NCBI GenBank assembly: GCA_003138515.1
Contig: PLGG01000067.1
Location: 1 to 35,756 of the forward strand
DNA length: 35,756 nt
Reading direction: 5' to 3'
DNA from: Acidobacteriaceae bacterium
GTDB lineage: Bacteria; Acidobacteriota; Terriglobia; Terriglobales; Acidobacteriaceae
Position numbers and translations under genes: made by a program. Positions 1 through 10,427 of the stretch are shown here, piece after piece (the stretch's first letter is position 1; the number at the start of each line of letters is the position of its first letter). The notes beneath the pieces were generated by a model. That model was not told where the DNA came from and ran no database searches. It was given only the letters and a program-made list of their open reading frames with translations.

Positions 1-112
1 TTAGGACGGGTTCACCGGCGCATTACCCACGGCCCAGCGGGTCGGGTTCTACTTCTTCCCTCACCCGCCGCAATTTATCCCCCTGCCGGTCAAATCCTTT
101 ATCCTGACTCAG
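1..112. other. Left edge, no gene assigned
   Basis: A TAG at 2-4 is in frame with the following lgt gene, so lgt cannot extend beyond it. None of the plus-strand readings resembles the LspA protein that often accompanies lgt, and the minus-strand reading is open only as part of a long shadow of lgt. An upstream gene may end at or before the edge. Confidence 0.4.
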
Positions 113-1003
113 GTGCATCCTGCCCTCTTCCACATCGGATCTATTCTGATCCCGTCCTATGGCGCGATCACTGCGTTTGGTGTGCTCGTGGCGCTTGTGC
201 TCGCGCAGCGCACGGCGCGCATCGTCGGCGTGGACGCAGGCAAAGTCTGGAATCTCTGCATCCTGAGCCTGTTTGCCGCGCTGGCCGCTACGCGGTTGCT
301 CCTGGTCGCGGCCAACTGGAGCGTCCTCCGCAGCCATCCGGCCTGGGTGCTGGGCTTGGGCGTTGTGCATCATCCGCTGCTTGCAGGGGCGGGCGCACTC
401 GCTGGCGCAGGTTGTGCCGCTTGGTACGCGCGCCACAGCAAACTCTCCTTCCGCGCCACTGCCGACGCGCTCGCCCCGCCGCTCGCCGCGGGCCTGGCAT
501 TCGAGCAACTGGGCGCGCTTGCGGCCGGCTCCGGTTACGGCATCGATGCCGCGCCGAGTTTGGGCTGGGCCGTCACCTACACGAACCCCCTGGCCGCCAT
601 CTGGAGCGGCACTCCGCTTGGCGTTCCGCTGCATCCCGTGCAGGCTTATGCGGCGCTCGCATTCTTCGCGCTGGCGGTCCTGCTTTGGGTCTGGCTGCCT
701 CTTGAGCGCCGCCGCGGCGACGTGGCTGGCCTGGGTCTGATGGGAGCCGGAGTCGCCATTTACTTGACGGAAATCTGGCGCGACTGGACCGGCCGCGAAT
801 TGCCTGGCCGTGGCTCGATCTTCAGTGGCGCTATCGACGGGCCGCAGATCGCCGCCGTCTTTCTCGTACTCGCAGGCGCCCTGACGCTCCGCGAAACCAA
901 AAACGAACTCCGCGAGAGCAAAAATGTCCTGCGCGAACCGAAAGGCGTGCCTCACACTGAGGAACAACCCGCGCCCACCACCGAGAACCGCGGCGCAGCA
1001 TGA
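113..1003 (+). CDS. lgt: Prolipoprotein diacylglyceryl transferase family protein (divergent)
   Basis: Polytopic membrane protein of the Lgt family, whose members move diacylglyceryl from phosphatidylglycerol to the lipobox cysteine of prolipoproteins in the inner membrane. The N-terminus MHPALFHIGSILIPSYG is a classic Lgt start and fixes the GTG at 113. HPVQAY matches the family HPSQLYE motif, and EIWRD near residue 223 matches the conserved Arg region (E. coli R239). By eye, however, the block equal to E. coli GRLGNFINGE reads EQLGALAAGS (Q132, A135), so the Arg143 and Asn146 equivalents are absent, and the HGG motif is replaced by AGAGALAG. The hydrophilic C-terminus carries three 7-residue repeats. 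The stop overlaps the next start by 4 bp (ATGA). The family is secure; catalytic competence is doubtful. Confidence 0.8.
   Translation: MHPALFHIGSILIPSYGAITAFGVLVALVLAQRTARIVGVDAGKVWNLCILSLFAALAATRLLLVAANWSVLRSHPAWVLGLGVVHHPLLAGAGALAGAGCAAWYARHSKLSFRATADALAPPLAAGLAFEQLGALAAGSGYGIDAAPSLGWAVTYTNPLAAIWSGTPLGVPLHPVQAYAALAFFALAVLLWVWLPLERRRGDVAGLGLMGAGVAIYLTEIWRDWTGRELPGRGSIFSGAIDGPQIAAVFLVLAGALTLRETKNELRESKNVLREPKGVPHTEEQPAPTTENRGAA
887..949 (+). repeat. 21-bp tandem repeat in the lgt C-terminus
   Basis: Three imperfect 21-bp units encode LRETKNE, LRESKNV and LREPKGV. They form a charged tail after the last membrane segment of the Lgt-family protein. Confidence 0.75.
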
Positions 1004-2121
1004 GCCCCGACATGAGCCTTCCGCGCACAATCGCCGTGCCAGCCGAGGCTAAAGGCCAGCGCCTTGATACTTTTATTGCAACGTTTCTTGCCACGTCTGT
1101 TGCCGCGTTTCCTGCCACGTCTGTTGCTGCGCTCCCAGCCACGCAACTAGCCGGTATCAGCCGCTCCCGCGTGCAAATGCTGATCGACCAGGGCGACGTG
1201 CTCGTGAATGGCAGTCGCGAGAAGGCCTCACTGAAGCTGCGCGGAGGCGAGCAGATCGCCATCACCGGCGATCCTCATCCCGCGCCGCTCAAAGCGGTAC
1301 CGGAGGCGATTCCGCTCGACATTGTTTACGAAGACGCCGATCTTGCTGTCGTGAATAAGCCGGCGGGGATGATGGTGCACGCAGGAGCCGGCCGAAGCGG
1401 CGTCCCGGCGGGACAGGAAGGCGCCGCGCCCAACGAACTTGACGCGCGCAGCAGTGGAACGCTCGTCAATGCTCTGCTCTATCGTTTCAATGCCCTTTCC
1501 ACCACGGGCGGAGAGCTACGCCCCGGAATCGTCCACCGTCTCGACAAAAGCACCAGCGGGCTCATCATCGTCGCCAAAAACGACCGCGCTCACGCCGCTC
1601 TCGGCGCCATGTTCTCCGGCCGCCGCGTGCAAAAAACCTACATTGCGCTGGTTCACGGCTCGGTAGCGCGCGAGAAAGGCGCCATCACCGCCGCGGTCAG
1701 CCGCGATCCCGTCCGCCGCACGCGCATGACCACGCGGCCAAGCGAAAACGCCCGCTTCGCGATCTCGCACTACGAGGTGGTCAGGCGCCTGGCAACCCGC
1801 TTCGGCAAATTCACTCTGCTGCGCGTTCGCATCGAGACCGGCCGCACGCACCAGATTCGAGTGCACATGGCCTCCCTCGGCCACCCCGTGGTGGGCGACA
1901 CGCTCTACGGCGGCGTGGCGCAGTTAACCGAGCAAACCACTGCCGGCAGCGCACGCTCCGTCCGCAGAAAGACGGAACCCGAGCGCCTGAAACTCGGCCG
2001 CAACTTTCTCCACGCTGCAAAGCTCGAATTTGCGCAACCGCTCACTGGCCAGCCGATCCAGCTTGAAGCGCCTCTTCCCGAAGAGTTAGTCGCTTTCCTC
2101 AACCGCCTCGAATCCGTCTAA
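1000..2121 (+). CDS. RluA/RluD-family pseudouridine synthase
   Basis: Isomerises specific uridines in rRNA (RluC/RluD type) or other RNA to pseudouridine. An N-terminal S4 RNA-binding domain (residues ~20-90, SRSRVQMLIDQGDVLVNG) precedes the catalytic domain. The family motif HRLDKSTSGLIIVAKN is present with the catalytic aspartate at D182, and GRTHQIRVHMASLGHPVVGD lies further on. The S4 domain is interrupted by an Ala/Thr-rich insertion made of an 8-residue tandem repeat (residues ~28-52). The ATG at 1000 overlaps the lgt stop, so the two are probably translationally coupled; a second in-frame ATG lies at 1012. RluA-type genes near lspA/lgt are common in bacteria. Family certain; rRNA target not determinable. 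Confidence 0.9.
   Translation: MSPDMSLPRTIAVPAEAKGQRLDTFIATFLATSVAAFPATSVAALPATQLAGISRSRVQMLIDQGDVLVNGSREKASLKLRGGEQIAITGDPHPAPLKAVPEAIPLDIVYEDADLAVVNKPAGMMVHAGAGRSGVPAGQEGAAPNELDARSSGTLVNALLYRFNALSTTGGELRPGIVHRLDKSTSGLIIVAKNDRAHAALGAMFSGRRVQKTYIALVHGSVAREKGAITAAVSRDPVRRTRMTTRPSENARFAISHYEVVRRLATRFGKFTLLRVRIETGRTHQIRVHMASLGHPVVGDTLYGGVAQLTEQTTAGSARSVRRKTEPERLKLGRNFLHAAKLEFAQPLTGQPIQLEAPLPEELVAFLNRLESV
1083..1154 (+). repeat. 24-bp tandem repeat inside the S4 domain
   Basis: Units at 1083-1106 and 1107-1130 are nearly identical (two mismatches), and a decayed third unit lies at 1131-1154. They encode FLATSVAA, FPATSVAA and LPATQLAG, expanding the loop just before the conserved SRSRVQMLI of the S4 domain. 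Confidence 0.8.
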
Positions 2122-2227
2122 TCCCGCGGAACACTCTCAGAAGCCCTGGCGAGTCCTGCTGACGAAAGTACCTTAAAGGTCAATCCCCATCGGCAAGCGC
2201 ACAGCGCAGCGATTGTTAGAATAAGAC

Positions 2228-3286
2228 GTGATGAACACAAAGCTTTCCACGCCTCAGGCTGCCGCAACTTCGTGGCCGCGGCGTTTTTCCTCGCTTGCGT
2301 TTGCGGTTGCCTTTGCCTGCTCCGCTGCCTCGGCTCAGCAGCCTGCACCCGCCGCTGGCGCTCCTGTGGCTAAGCCGCCCGCTCAGCCCGCGCCGCAAGC
2401 AGCCCCCGCGACCGCGGCGCAAACCGGTGCACCGTCCACCGATACGGGCACGCCGACCATCCATGTCGGCGTCAATGAAGTCAGCCTCATCTTCACCGTC
2501 ACTGACAAGCATGGGCACTACATCCCCGACCTGGGTGAGAACGACTTTGCCCTTCTCGATGACCAGAAGGCGCCGGAGCGCGTCAACTCGTTTCACCAGC
2601 AGATCAACCTGCCGCTGCGCGTGGGCATCGTTGTTGATGCCAGCACCTCCATCCGCTCCCGCTTCCAGTTCGAGCAGCAATCGGCCACCGAGTTCCTGCT
2701 CGATGTGCTCAAGGCGAAGAGCGACCGCGCCTTCGTCATGGGATTCGATTCGACGCCGACGGTCACCGCGGACTGGACCAACGACCAGGACGCTCTTCAA
2801 ACGGGCATCAACAAGTTGCAACCGGGCGGCGGCACCGCGCTCTTCGACGCCGTCTATGTCGCCTGCCGCGACAAGCTCCTCACCGAGCGCGGCCCTGAGC
2901 CCGTTCGCAAGGCCATCATCCTCATCTCCGACGGCGACGACAACCAAAGCCGCGTCTACCTTACCGAAGCGATCAAAGAGTGTGAACGCGCCGAAACCAT
3001 CATCTACGCCATCAGCACCAATTGGACGCCAAGCCGCGGCCCCGGAGACAAGATCCTGCAGCAACTTGCCGAAGAGACCGGAGGCGAAGTCTTCTTCCCA
3101 CCCTCGGTGGAAGAGATGGCCACGAGCTTTAAGGACATCGAGGAAGAACTGCGCAGCCAGTACGCGTTAATCTATACGCCCGCTGACTTCACGACCAACG
3201 GCGCTTATCGAACAATCTATCTCTACTGCCACGATCGCCGCTACACCGTGCGCGCCAAAAAGGGCTATTTCGCGACCGGAAAGTAA
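2228..3286 (+). CDS. Secreted VWFA-related domain protein
   Basis: Exported protein of the VWFA-related family that is expanded in Acidobacteria; von Willebrand A domains bind proteins through a metal site. A signal peptide (residues ~1-37, ending AASAQQ) is followed by a Pro/Ala-rich linker to about residue 75. A short beta-rich region (VSLIFTVTDKHGHYIPDL) then leads into the VWA domain. The MIDAS motif DASTS starts at D137 and ILISDGDDNQS follows at ~238. The C-terminus ends YTVRAKKGYFATGK, typical of this family. The ATG at 2228 has no Shine-Dalgarno sequence, but a -10-like TAGAAT lies 5 nt upstream (2217-2222). It appears to be a single-gene unit with unknown ligand. Confidence 0.88.
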   Translation: MMNTKLSTPQAAATSWPRRFSSLAFAVAFACSAASAQQPAPAAGAPVAKPPAQPAPQAAPATAAQTGAPSTDTGTPTIHVGVNEVSLIFTVTDKHGHYIPDLGENDFALLDDQKAPERVNSFHQQINLPLRVGIVVDASTSIRSRFQFEQQSATEFLLDVLKAKSDRAFVMGFDSTPTVTADWTNDQDALQTGINKLQPGGGTALFDAVYVACRDKLLTERGPEPVRKAIILISDGDDNQSRVYLTEAIKECERAETIIYAISTNWTPSRGPGDKILQQLAEETGGEVFFPPSVEEMATSFKDIEEELRSQYALIYTPADFTTNGAYRTIYLYCHDRRYTVRAKKGYFATGK

Positions 3287-3567
3287 TCAAGGCGCCGAGT
3301 GAGCGGCGCTGCTTCGTCGCGACCGGGATTCTCCAGTCCAGAGAGCGCGGCCATCGCCGCGTTCTTTAGTTTGATCGCGCCAATTCTCGCTCTGGCGCGC
3401 GCGGCATGTCCCAATTCCGGACGATCTCCCGCTCCTCTGTTCCGATTTGACTCACTTCCACCCAGCCATTCTCGTCCCCTCATCCAATTCCCTCCGCCGC
3501 ACGATGAACTAGACGTAGGAGATTCCAGGCATCTTTTGAAGATTTGCCGTGGACAGAGGGATTCGGG

Positions 3568-4212
3568 GTGATCCGTCAGGCAATTTCGTGTGACATCTGC
3601 GCAACGGAGAAGCGCCAGACCAACCATTGGTTTGTCGCCTACGAGCAAGCCGGAGAACTGCGCGTCAGCGGTTGGAGTTCGCGCCACAAGTTGCGCCCAG
3701 GCTCGAAGCATCTCTGCGGGCAAACCTGCCTGCACAAGCTGGTGGATGAATTCATGGCCAAGTCGATCGCCGTGCGGGCGAAGCACCCGGTAGAGGAGCC
3801 AGCGGAACAAATTGACCCAGAGCCGCCGGCAGTCGTTGATGCCAGCCTCACCTCCGATGCGGCCAACCCCCATGCGGCCAACCCCCTTGCGGCCAACCCC
3901 CTTGCGGCCGACATCGACCCCGAGTCATCCGCGCGTCTCATCACGCCTCCGGTGCCTGTGATCGCGCCGCCAGCGCCGGTTCTGCCCAAGCCTGTCTACC
4001 GCCCTCAGCCTGAACCGGTGTCTCGCCCGCAGCCGGAGTTGGTGACCACGCCACCTCGGCAGCGCACCGATTACGTCCCAACCATCGAAGATACTCCGCG
4101 CTACGCCTCGCGCAATTGGCGCGCCGAGGCATGGGACCGCGAACGCGAGCGCGAGTTGCGCGCCATCGACAATCGTCCCAGCATCGCCGCCCGCCGCGCC
4201 TCGAATGCTTGA
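3568..4212 (+). CDS. Cys-containing, Pro-rich protein of unknown function
   Basis: Not assigned to a named family. The N-terminal ~60 residues contain CDIC (C8, C11) and CGQTC, a layout consistent with a small zinc-binding fold. The rest is a low-complexity Pro/Ala-rich tail that includes an AANP(L/H) repeat, ending in an Arg-rich segment. I prefer the GTG at 3568 (preceded by AGAGGG) over an upstream ATG at 3544, because the Cys-rich domain begins right after it. No signal peptide is seen, so it is probably cytoplasmic. The stop codon lies in the first unit of a downstream tandem repeat. Confidence 0.6.
   Translation: MIRQAISCDICATEKRQTNHWFVAYEQAGELRVSGWSSRHKLRPGSKHLCGQTCLHKLVDEFMAKSIAVRAKHPVEEPAEQIDPEPPAVVDASLTSDAANPHAANPLAANPLAADIDPESSARLITPPVPVIAPPAPVLPKPVYRPQPEPVSRPQPELVTTPPRQRTDYVPTIEDTPRYASRNWRAEAWDRERERELRAIDNRPSIAARRASNA
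3856..3915 (+). repeat. 15-bp tandem repeat encoding AANPL/H
   Basis: Three nearly perfect 15-bp units (core TGCGGCCAACCCC) at 3856-3870, 3871-3885 and 3886-3900 are followed by a partial unit to 3915. They lie in frame in the Pro-rich part of the preceding gene. Confidence 0.85.
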
Positions 4213-4290
4213 TCGTCTTTCTGATTGACTGTTCTTCTGCCTGATCGCATTTCTGCTTGATCGTTTTTTGCTTGATTGTTCTTTCCGGAT
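4206..4290 (+). repeat. Degenerate ~16-bp tandem repeat at a gene end
   Basis: About five units of the form TGCTTGATCGTTTTTC run from inside the last codons of the upstream gene (its TGA is in the first unit) into the intergenic gap. The gap 4213-4518 holds this repeat, a weakly featured stretch to about 4450, and the 70-bp repeat ending in ligA. Confidence 0.65.
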
Positions 4291-4454
4291 CGCTGAAGGG
4301 ATTGCTCTATTTGGTTTGACTTGACCTTGGCTCTCTTAGCTTTGCTTCCGCTGCTCATCGGGAAGCCGGCTCCCGCGCAGGACGCCGTTCCGTCCGGCGA
4401 TTGAGCTCCGCCGCCGTCTAGTACCGGGACCGCGTGTTTCTGCAACCACGGGAA

Positions 4455-6638
<2,184 letters not shown>

Positions 6639-6661
6639 GTGACCCGCCGACCGGATGCTTT

Positions 6662-6714
6662 TGTACCGCCGGGCCCCTGCCCGTCGCTTTTGTAGCGCCG
6701 GCGTCCCCGCCCGC
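6662..6714 (+). repeat. Two hairpin units upstream of ligA
   Basis: Two related 24-bp units at 6662-6685 and 6691-6714, both preceded by CTTT. The first holds a perfect stem CGGGC/GCCCG with loop CCCT; the second holds GCCGGCG/CGCCCGC with loop TCCC and one mismatch. They belong to the same family as 4455-4478 and 11692-11739. Confidence 0.7.
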
Positions 6715-6760
6715 ACTTTGACGCCAGCATCACCAACTCACGCAGTCCGAGCACTAGCTC
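6691..6760 (+). repeat. 70-bp direct repeat, copy B
   Basis: Partner of 4455-4525 in the same orientation; the two copies bracket ligA. After the 24-bp hairpin unit they share ATCAC, TCACGCAG and CACTAGCTC blocks. Confidence 0.8.
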
Positions 6761-6761
6761 C

Positions 6762-6798
6762 GCTAACCTGCTAACTCGCTAACTTGCTGACTCGCTCG
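6762..6798 (+). repeat. 8-bp tandem repeat abutting the M3 peptidase stop
   Basis: Units GCTAACCT, GCTAACTC, GCTAACTT and GCTGACTC, plus a partial unit, run directly up to the stop codon (6799-6801) of the minus-strand peptidase. Similar CTAACTCCG-type units occur near 16.45 and 31.2 kb. Confidence 0.75.
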
Positions 6799-8970
6799 TT
6801 ACTCCGCCGCCTCTTTCAGCCCGCGGTCCTTCAGCATCGGCTCGATGCTCGGCTCCCCGCCCAGCCACGCGTCGTACATCTTCTCCAGGTCCTCGGTGTT
6901 GCCGCGCGAAAGCACGATCCGCCGGAAACGCTCTCCGTTGGCGCGCGTCATTCCGCCATGATCCTCAAACCACTGGAATGCATCGTCGTCCAGCATCTCG
7001 CTCCACGTGTATGCGTAGTAGCCCGCCTGGTAGCCTTCCTGCCAAATGTGAAGAAAGTAGCTCGACCGGTAGCGCGGCGGCACATAACTGACCGACAAAT
7101 GCGTCCTCTTGAGCGCCTCTTGCTCAAAAGCGTCGGGATCCTGGAGCGGCGCGCCCGCCGGCAGCGTGTGCCACTCCAGATCGAGCTCCGACGCCGCCAG
7201 AATCTCGGTGAATTCATAGCCCTGGTTGAAGGTCTTCGCCTTCACGATTTTGGCCGCCAAGTCGGCGGGCATTGGTTCTCCGGTCTTGTAGTGCCGTGCG
7301 TAGTGCGCAAACACCGCGGGATAGCTGGCCCAATGCTCGTTGAACTGCGAGGGGAATTCGACGAAATCGCGCGGCACCGCCGTGCCCGATAAGCTCGGAT
7401 ACTTGGTGTTGGCAAACATCGCGTGCAGCGCGTGGCCAAACTCGTGGAACATTGTGGTCACATCGTCGAAGCTGAGCAGCGCCGGCTGTCCCGCGGCCGG
7501 CTTCTCGAAGTTGGCCACATTGTACACCACGGGCAGCGTGCCAAGCAGCTTCGATTGGCCCACCAGCGAGTCTTCCCACGCCCCGCCATTCTTGTTGTCG
7601 CGCTTGAAGTAGTCGCAGTACCACAGCGCCAGCGGCGTGCCATCGGCTTCAAAGACCTCAAAGACGCGCACGTCCGGCTGCCACACCGGAATGTCCCTGC
7701 GCTCCTTGAAGGTCAAACCGTAAAGCTCGTGCGCCGCGTAGAAAACGCCTTTCTCAAGCACGTTGTTCAGCTCGAAGTAAGGCTTCACCTGCGACTGGTC
7801 GTAGTCGTACTTTGCCTTGCGCACCTGCTCGGCATAGAACTCCCAATCCGCCGGATCGGGCGTGGACTCCCCGGTTGGAAAATCGTCCAGAGCCTGAATT
7901 TCTTTCGTCTCGCGCGCCGCCTTTGCCGTCGTGGCCGGCACCAGCGCATCCAAGAAATGAATCGCCGCTTCAGGTGTTTTGGCCATCTGGTCGGTCAAGT
8001 TCCACGCAGCGTAATTCGGGTAGCCGAGCAGCGCTGCCTTTTCCGCGCGCAACTGCGCCAGCCGCGCGATCGTCGTGCGCGTGTCATTCGCGTCTCCGCG
8101 CTCGGCCCGGTTCCACGAGTGCTCGAATATCTTCTTCCGCGTGGCGCGGTCTTTCAGAAAGGTCAAATCTGGTTGCTGCGTGGTGTTCTGCAACGGCAGC
8201 AGCCAGCCCCGCTGTTTGTGCGCCTTTGCCTCCTCGGCTGCCGCGGCCATTTGCCCCGTGCTCAGTCCGGCCAGCGCGCTGGGGTTCGTCGTCGAATACG
8301 CGCCCGCCGTAGTGGCGTCAAGCAGCTTGGTCATGAACGTGTTCTCGAGCGTCGACTCCTCTTCGTCCAGCTTTTTGAGTTTCTCTTTGTCCGAATTCGA
8401 CAGATTCGCCCCGGCCTTCACAAACTGCTGGTACTGGTACTCCACCAGCCGCAGTGATTCGGCATCGAGCCCAAGCGACGCGCGCTGGTCATAGATCGCC
8501 TTGATGCGCGCAAAGAGTTTGGAGTTCAAGTCAATCGCGTCAGTCTGCGCGGCAGTGCGCGGCGCCTCGTACGCCTGCACCTTTTCTAGTTCTGGATCGA
8601 GATTCGCTTGCGTCACGCAGTTGAACGCGTTCCACGCGCGGTCGTACAACCGGCCCGAACGCTCCAGCGCCACCAGCGTGTTCTCGAAGGTCGGCGGCGC
8701 GGGGTTATTGGCAATCGCCTCAACCTCCACGAGCTGCTGCGCCATCCCCGCGTCAATTGCCGGCTGGTAGTCGCTGTCCTTGATCTTCTCGAAGGGCGTT
8801 GTCTGAAACGGCAGCGCACTGGCCGCATAAAAAGGATTGCCCGGCCCGAATTTGCTGGCTGCGCTTTTTGTCTGCGCGGCGCAGATTCCTGCTGCGGCAA
8901 CAAAAAGAAGAAGGCCGATTCCCGGTCCCAGAACTCTCTTGAATCTCGAATCAATCCGTGGATGCATCAT
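6799..8970 (-). CDS. M3 family zinc metallopeptidase (Dcp/oligopeptidase type), exported
   Basis: Zinc peptidase related to peptidyl-dipeptidase Dcp and oligopeptidase A, which cleave short peptides. An N-terminal hydrophobic segment ending ICAAQ suggests export to the periplasm. The catalytic motif HEFGH is at residues 509-513, and the third zinc ligand is probably E538 in DFVEFPSQ, at the spacing expected for family M3. The 723-aa length is normal for bacterial M3 enzymes. It is transcribed divergently from an M29 aminopeptidase across a 184-bp gap, so the two may serve peptide scavenging together (inference). The start could be either of the two tandem ATGs. Confidence 0.92.
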   Translation of the reverse strand: MMHPRIDSRFKRVLGPGIGLLLFVAAAGICAAQTKSAASKFGPGNPFYAASALPFQTTPFEKIKDSDYQPAIDAGMAQQLVEVEAIANNPAPPTFENTLVALERSGRLYDRAWNAFNCVTQANLDPELEKVQAYEAPRTAAQTDAIDLNSKLFARIKAIYDQRASLGLDAESLRLVEYQYQQFVKAGANLSNSDKEKLKKLDEEESTLENTFMTKLLDATTAGAYSTTNPSALAGLSTGQMAAAAEEAKAHKQRGWLLPLQNTTQQPDLTFLKDRATRKKIFEHSWNRAERGDANDTRTTIARLAQLRAEKAALLGYPNYAAWNLTDQMAKTPEAAIHFLDALVPATTAKAARETKEIQALDDFPTGESTPDPADWEFYAEQVRKAKYDYDQSQVKPYFELNNVLEKGVFYAAHELYGLTFKERRDIPVWQPDVRVFEVFEADGTPLALWYCDYFKRDNKNGGAWEDSLVGQSKLLGTLPVVYNVANFEKPAAGQPALLSFDDVTTMFHEFGHALHAMFANTKYPSLSGTAVPRDFVEFPSQFNEHWASYPAVFAHYARHYKTGEPMPADLAAKIVKAKTFNQGYEFTEILAASELDLEWHTLPAGAPLQDPDAFEQEALKRTHLSVSYVPPRYRSSYFLHIWQEGYQAGYYAYTWSEMLDDDAFQWFEDHGGMTRANGERFRRIVLSRGNTEDLEKMYDAWLGGEPSIEPMLKDRGLKEAAE

Positions 8971-9154
8971 GACAGAATGTGCCTCTCAAATGGCCAAATC
9001 GACCACCGTCGATTGTAGGCCTATCGAACGTTTGCTGCGAACAGCCACCCCATCCCGCGCCAACCCCTAAAATGGAAACACAAGCCGTTCGATGAGCGAG
9101 TCAGAGAATCTCTGGCCTGCCCCGGACGATTGAATTCCGGAGAACAAACAGGCA

Positions 9155-10411
9155 ATGCCACCCACCGCAACCGCCCCTGAATCCCGCACGCAGTCCGAGA
9201 GCCTGGATCAACTCGCATCCGTCGCGGTGAATGTCGGCCTCGGCCTCAAGCCCGGACAAGAGCTCGTGATGACCGCGTCCGTCGACACGCTGCCCTTGGC
9301 GCGCCGCATCACAGAGCAGGCTTATCGCGCCGGCGCCTCGCTCGTCACCACGCTCCTCACCGACGACGAGTCCACGCTGCTGCGCTATCATCACGCTCCC
9401 GACGCGAGCTTCGACCGCGCCGCCAAGTGGCTCTACAACGGCATGGCCGAGGCTTTCAAAAGCGGCGCCGCGCGTCTCGCCGTCGCCGGAGCCAATCCGA
9501 ATCTGCTCTCCAATGAGGATCCCGACAAAGTCGGTCGCGCCAATCGCGCCCTCTCGCTGGCATATCGCCCGGCCCTTGAGCTCATCACGCGTCACCAGAT
9601 CAACTGGACCATTGTTGCCGCCGCCACGCCTGCATGGGCCGCGGCCATGTTCTCCAACGACGCGCCCGATGAAGCCCTCGCCAAGCTGTGGACGGCGATC
9701 TTTTTCACTACGCGCATCAACACGCCCGATCCAGTCAGCGCCTGGAAGACTCACGACGCGGAACTGCACAAACGCGCCGCCATCCTCAACCAAAAGCGCT
9801 ATTCGGCTCTGCAATATCGCGGCCCCGGCGTCGATTTCCGCCTCGGCCTCGCCGACGATCACGAGTGGCTCGGCGGCGGCACCACCGCGGGCAACGCCAA
9901 CTATTGCATCCCCAACATGCCAACGGAAGAAGTCTTCACCACTCCCCACAAGGACCGCGCCGACGGCACGGTCACCGCATCCAAACCGCTCTCTCATCAA
10001 GGAACAATGATCGAGGGTATTCAGGTCCGCTTCGAGCACGGCCGCATCGTGGAGGCCCGCGCCACGCGTGGCCAGGAGGTTCTCCAAAAGCTCATTGACA
10101 CCGACGAAGGCGCGCGCCGCCTGGGCGAAGTGGCGCTCGTTCCCAACTCCTCTCCGATCGCGCAAAGCGGCCTCGTCTTCTTCCACACGCTCTTCGACGA
10201 GAATGCCGCTTCGCACATCGCGCTCGGCCAATCCTACTCATCGTGCCTGCGCAACGGAGACAAGCTCTCGCCCGAGGAACTCGCCGCCAAGGGCGCGAAC
10301 ACGAGCCTCATTCACGTTGACTGGATGATCGGCTCGCCTCAGCTCGACATCGACGGCATCACCGCAACCAGCGCTACCGAACCGCTCATGCGTAAGGGAG
10401 AATGGGCCTAG
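9155..10411 (+). CDS. M29 family aminopeptidase
   Basis: Metal-dependent aminopeptidase of the AmpS/PepS/thermophilic aminopeptidase T family, removing N-terminal residues from peptides in the cytoplasm. At 418 aa it has the normal length. Metal-ligand candidates in family order are PTEEVFTTP (E258/E259), LGEVALVP (E325), ASHIALG (H354) and HVDWMIG (H387, D389); all are present. No signal peptide is seen. It is followed after 16 nt by a membrane protein gene, so the two may be co-transcribed. It is divergent from the M3 peptidase. Confidence 0.93.
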   Translation: MPPTATAPESRTQSESLDQLASVAVNVGLGLKPGQELVMTASVDTLPLARRITEQAYRAGASLVTTLLTDDESTLLRYHHAPDASFDRAAKWLYNGMAEAFKSGAARLAVAGANPNLLSNEDPDKVGRANRALSLAYRPALELITRHQINWTIVAAATPAWAAAMFSNDAPDEALAKLWTAIFFTTRINTPDPVSAWKTHDAELHKRAAILNQKRYSALQYRGPGVDFRLGLADDHEWLGGGTTAGNANYCIPNMPTEEVFTTPHKDRADGTVTASKPLSHQGTMIEGIQVRFEHGRIVEARATRGQEVLQKLIDTDEGARRLGEVALVPNSSPIAQSGLVFFHTLFDENAASHIALGQSYSSCLRNGDKLSPEELAAKGANTSLIHVDWMIGSPQLDIDGITATSATEPLMRKGEWA

Positions 10412-10427
10412 CTGAACCCACGCACTC

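Noticed and set aside
23..1030. Long minus-strand reading frame across lgt
   Set aside because: Its sequence is low-complexity Arg/Ala/Gly-rich with no motif, and the plus strand encodes a clear Lgt family protein.
3287..3567. Small ORF (MSGAASSRPGFSSPESAA) between the VWFA gene and the Cys/Pro-rich gene
   Set aside because: No ribosome binding site, no motif, Ser/Pro/Arg-rich composition like a random GC-rich frame, and it overlaps the better-supported GTG start at 3568.
3856..3915. Possible CRISPR-like array
   Set aside because: The units are directly adjacent with no unique spacers and are read in frame as AANP repeats. None of the other repeat loci has a repeat-spacer pattern either.
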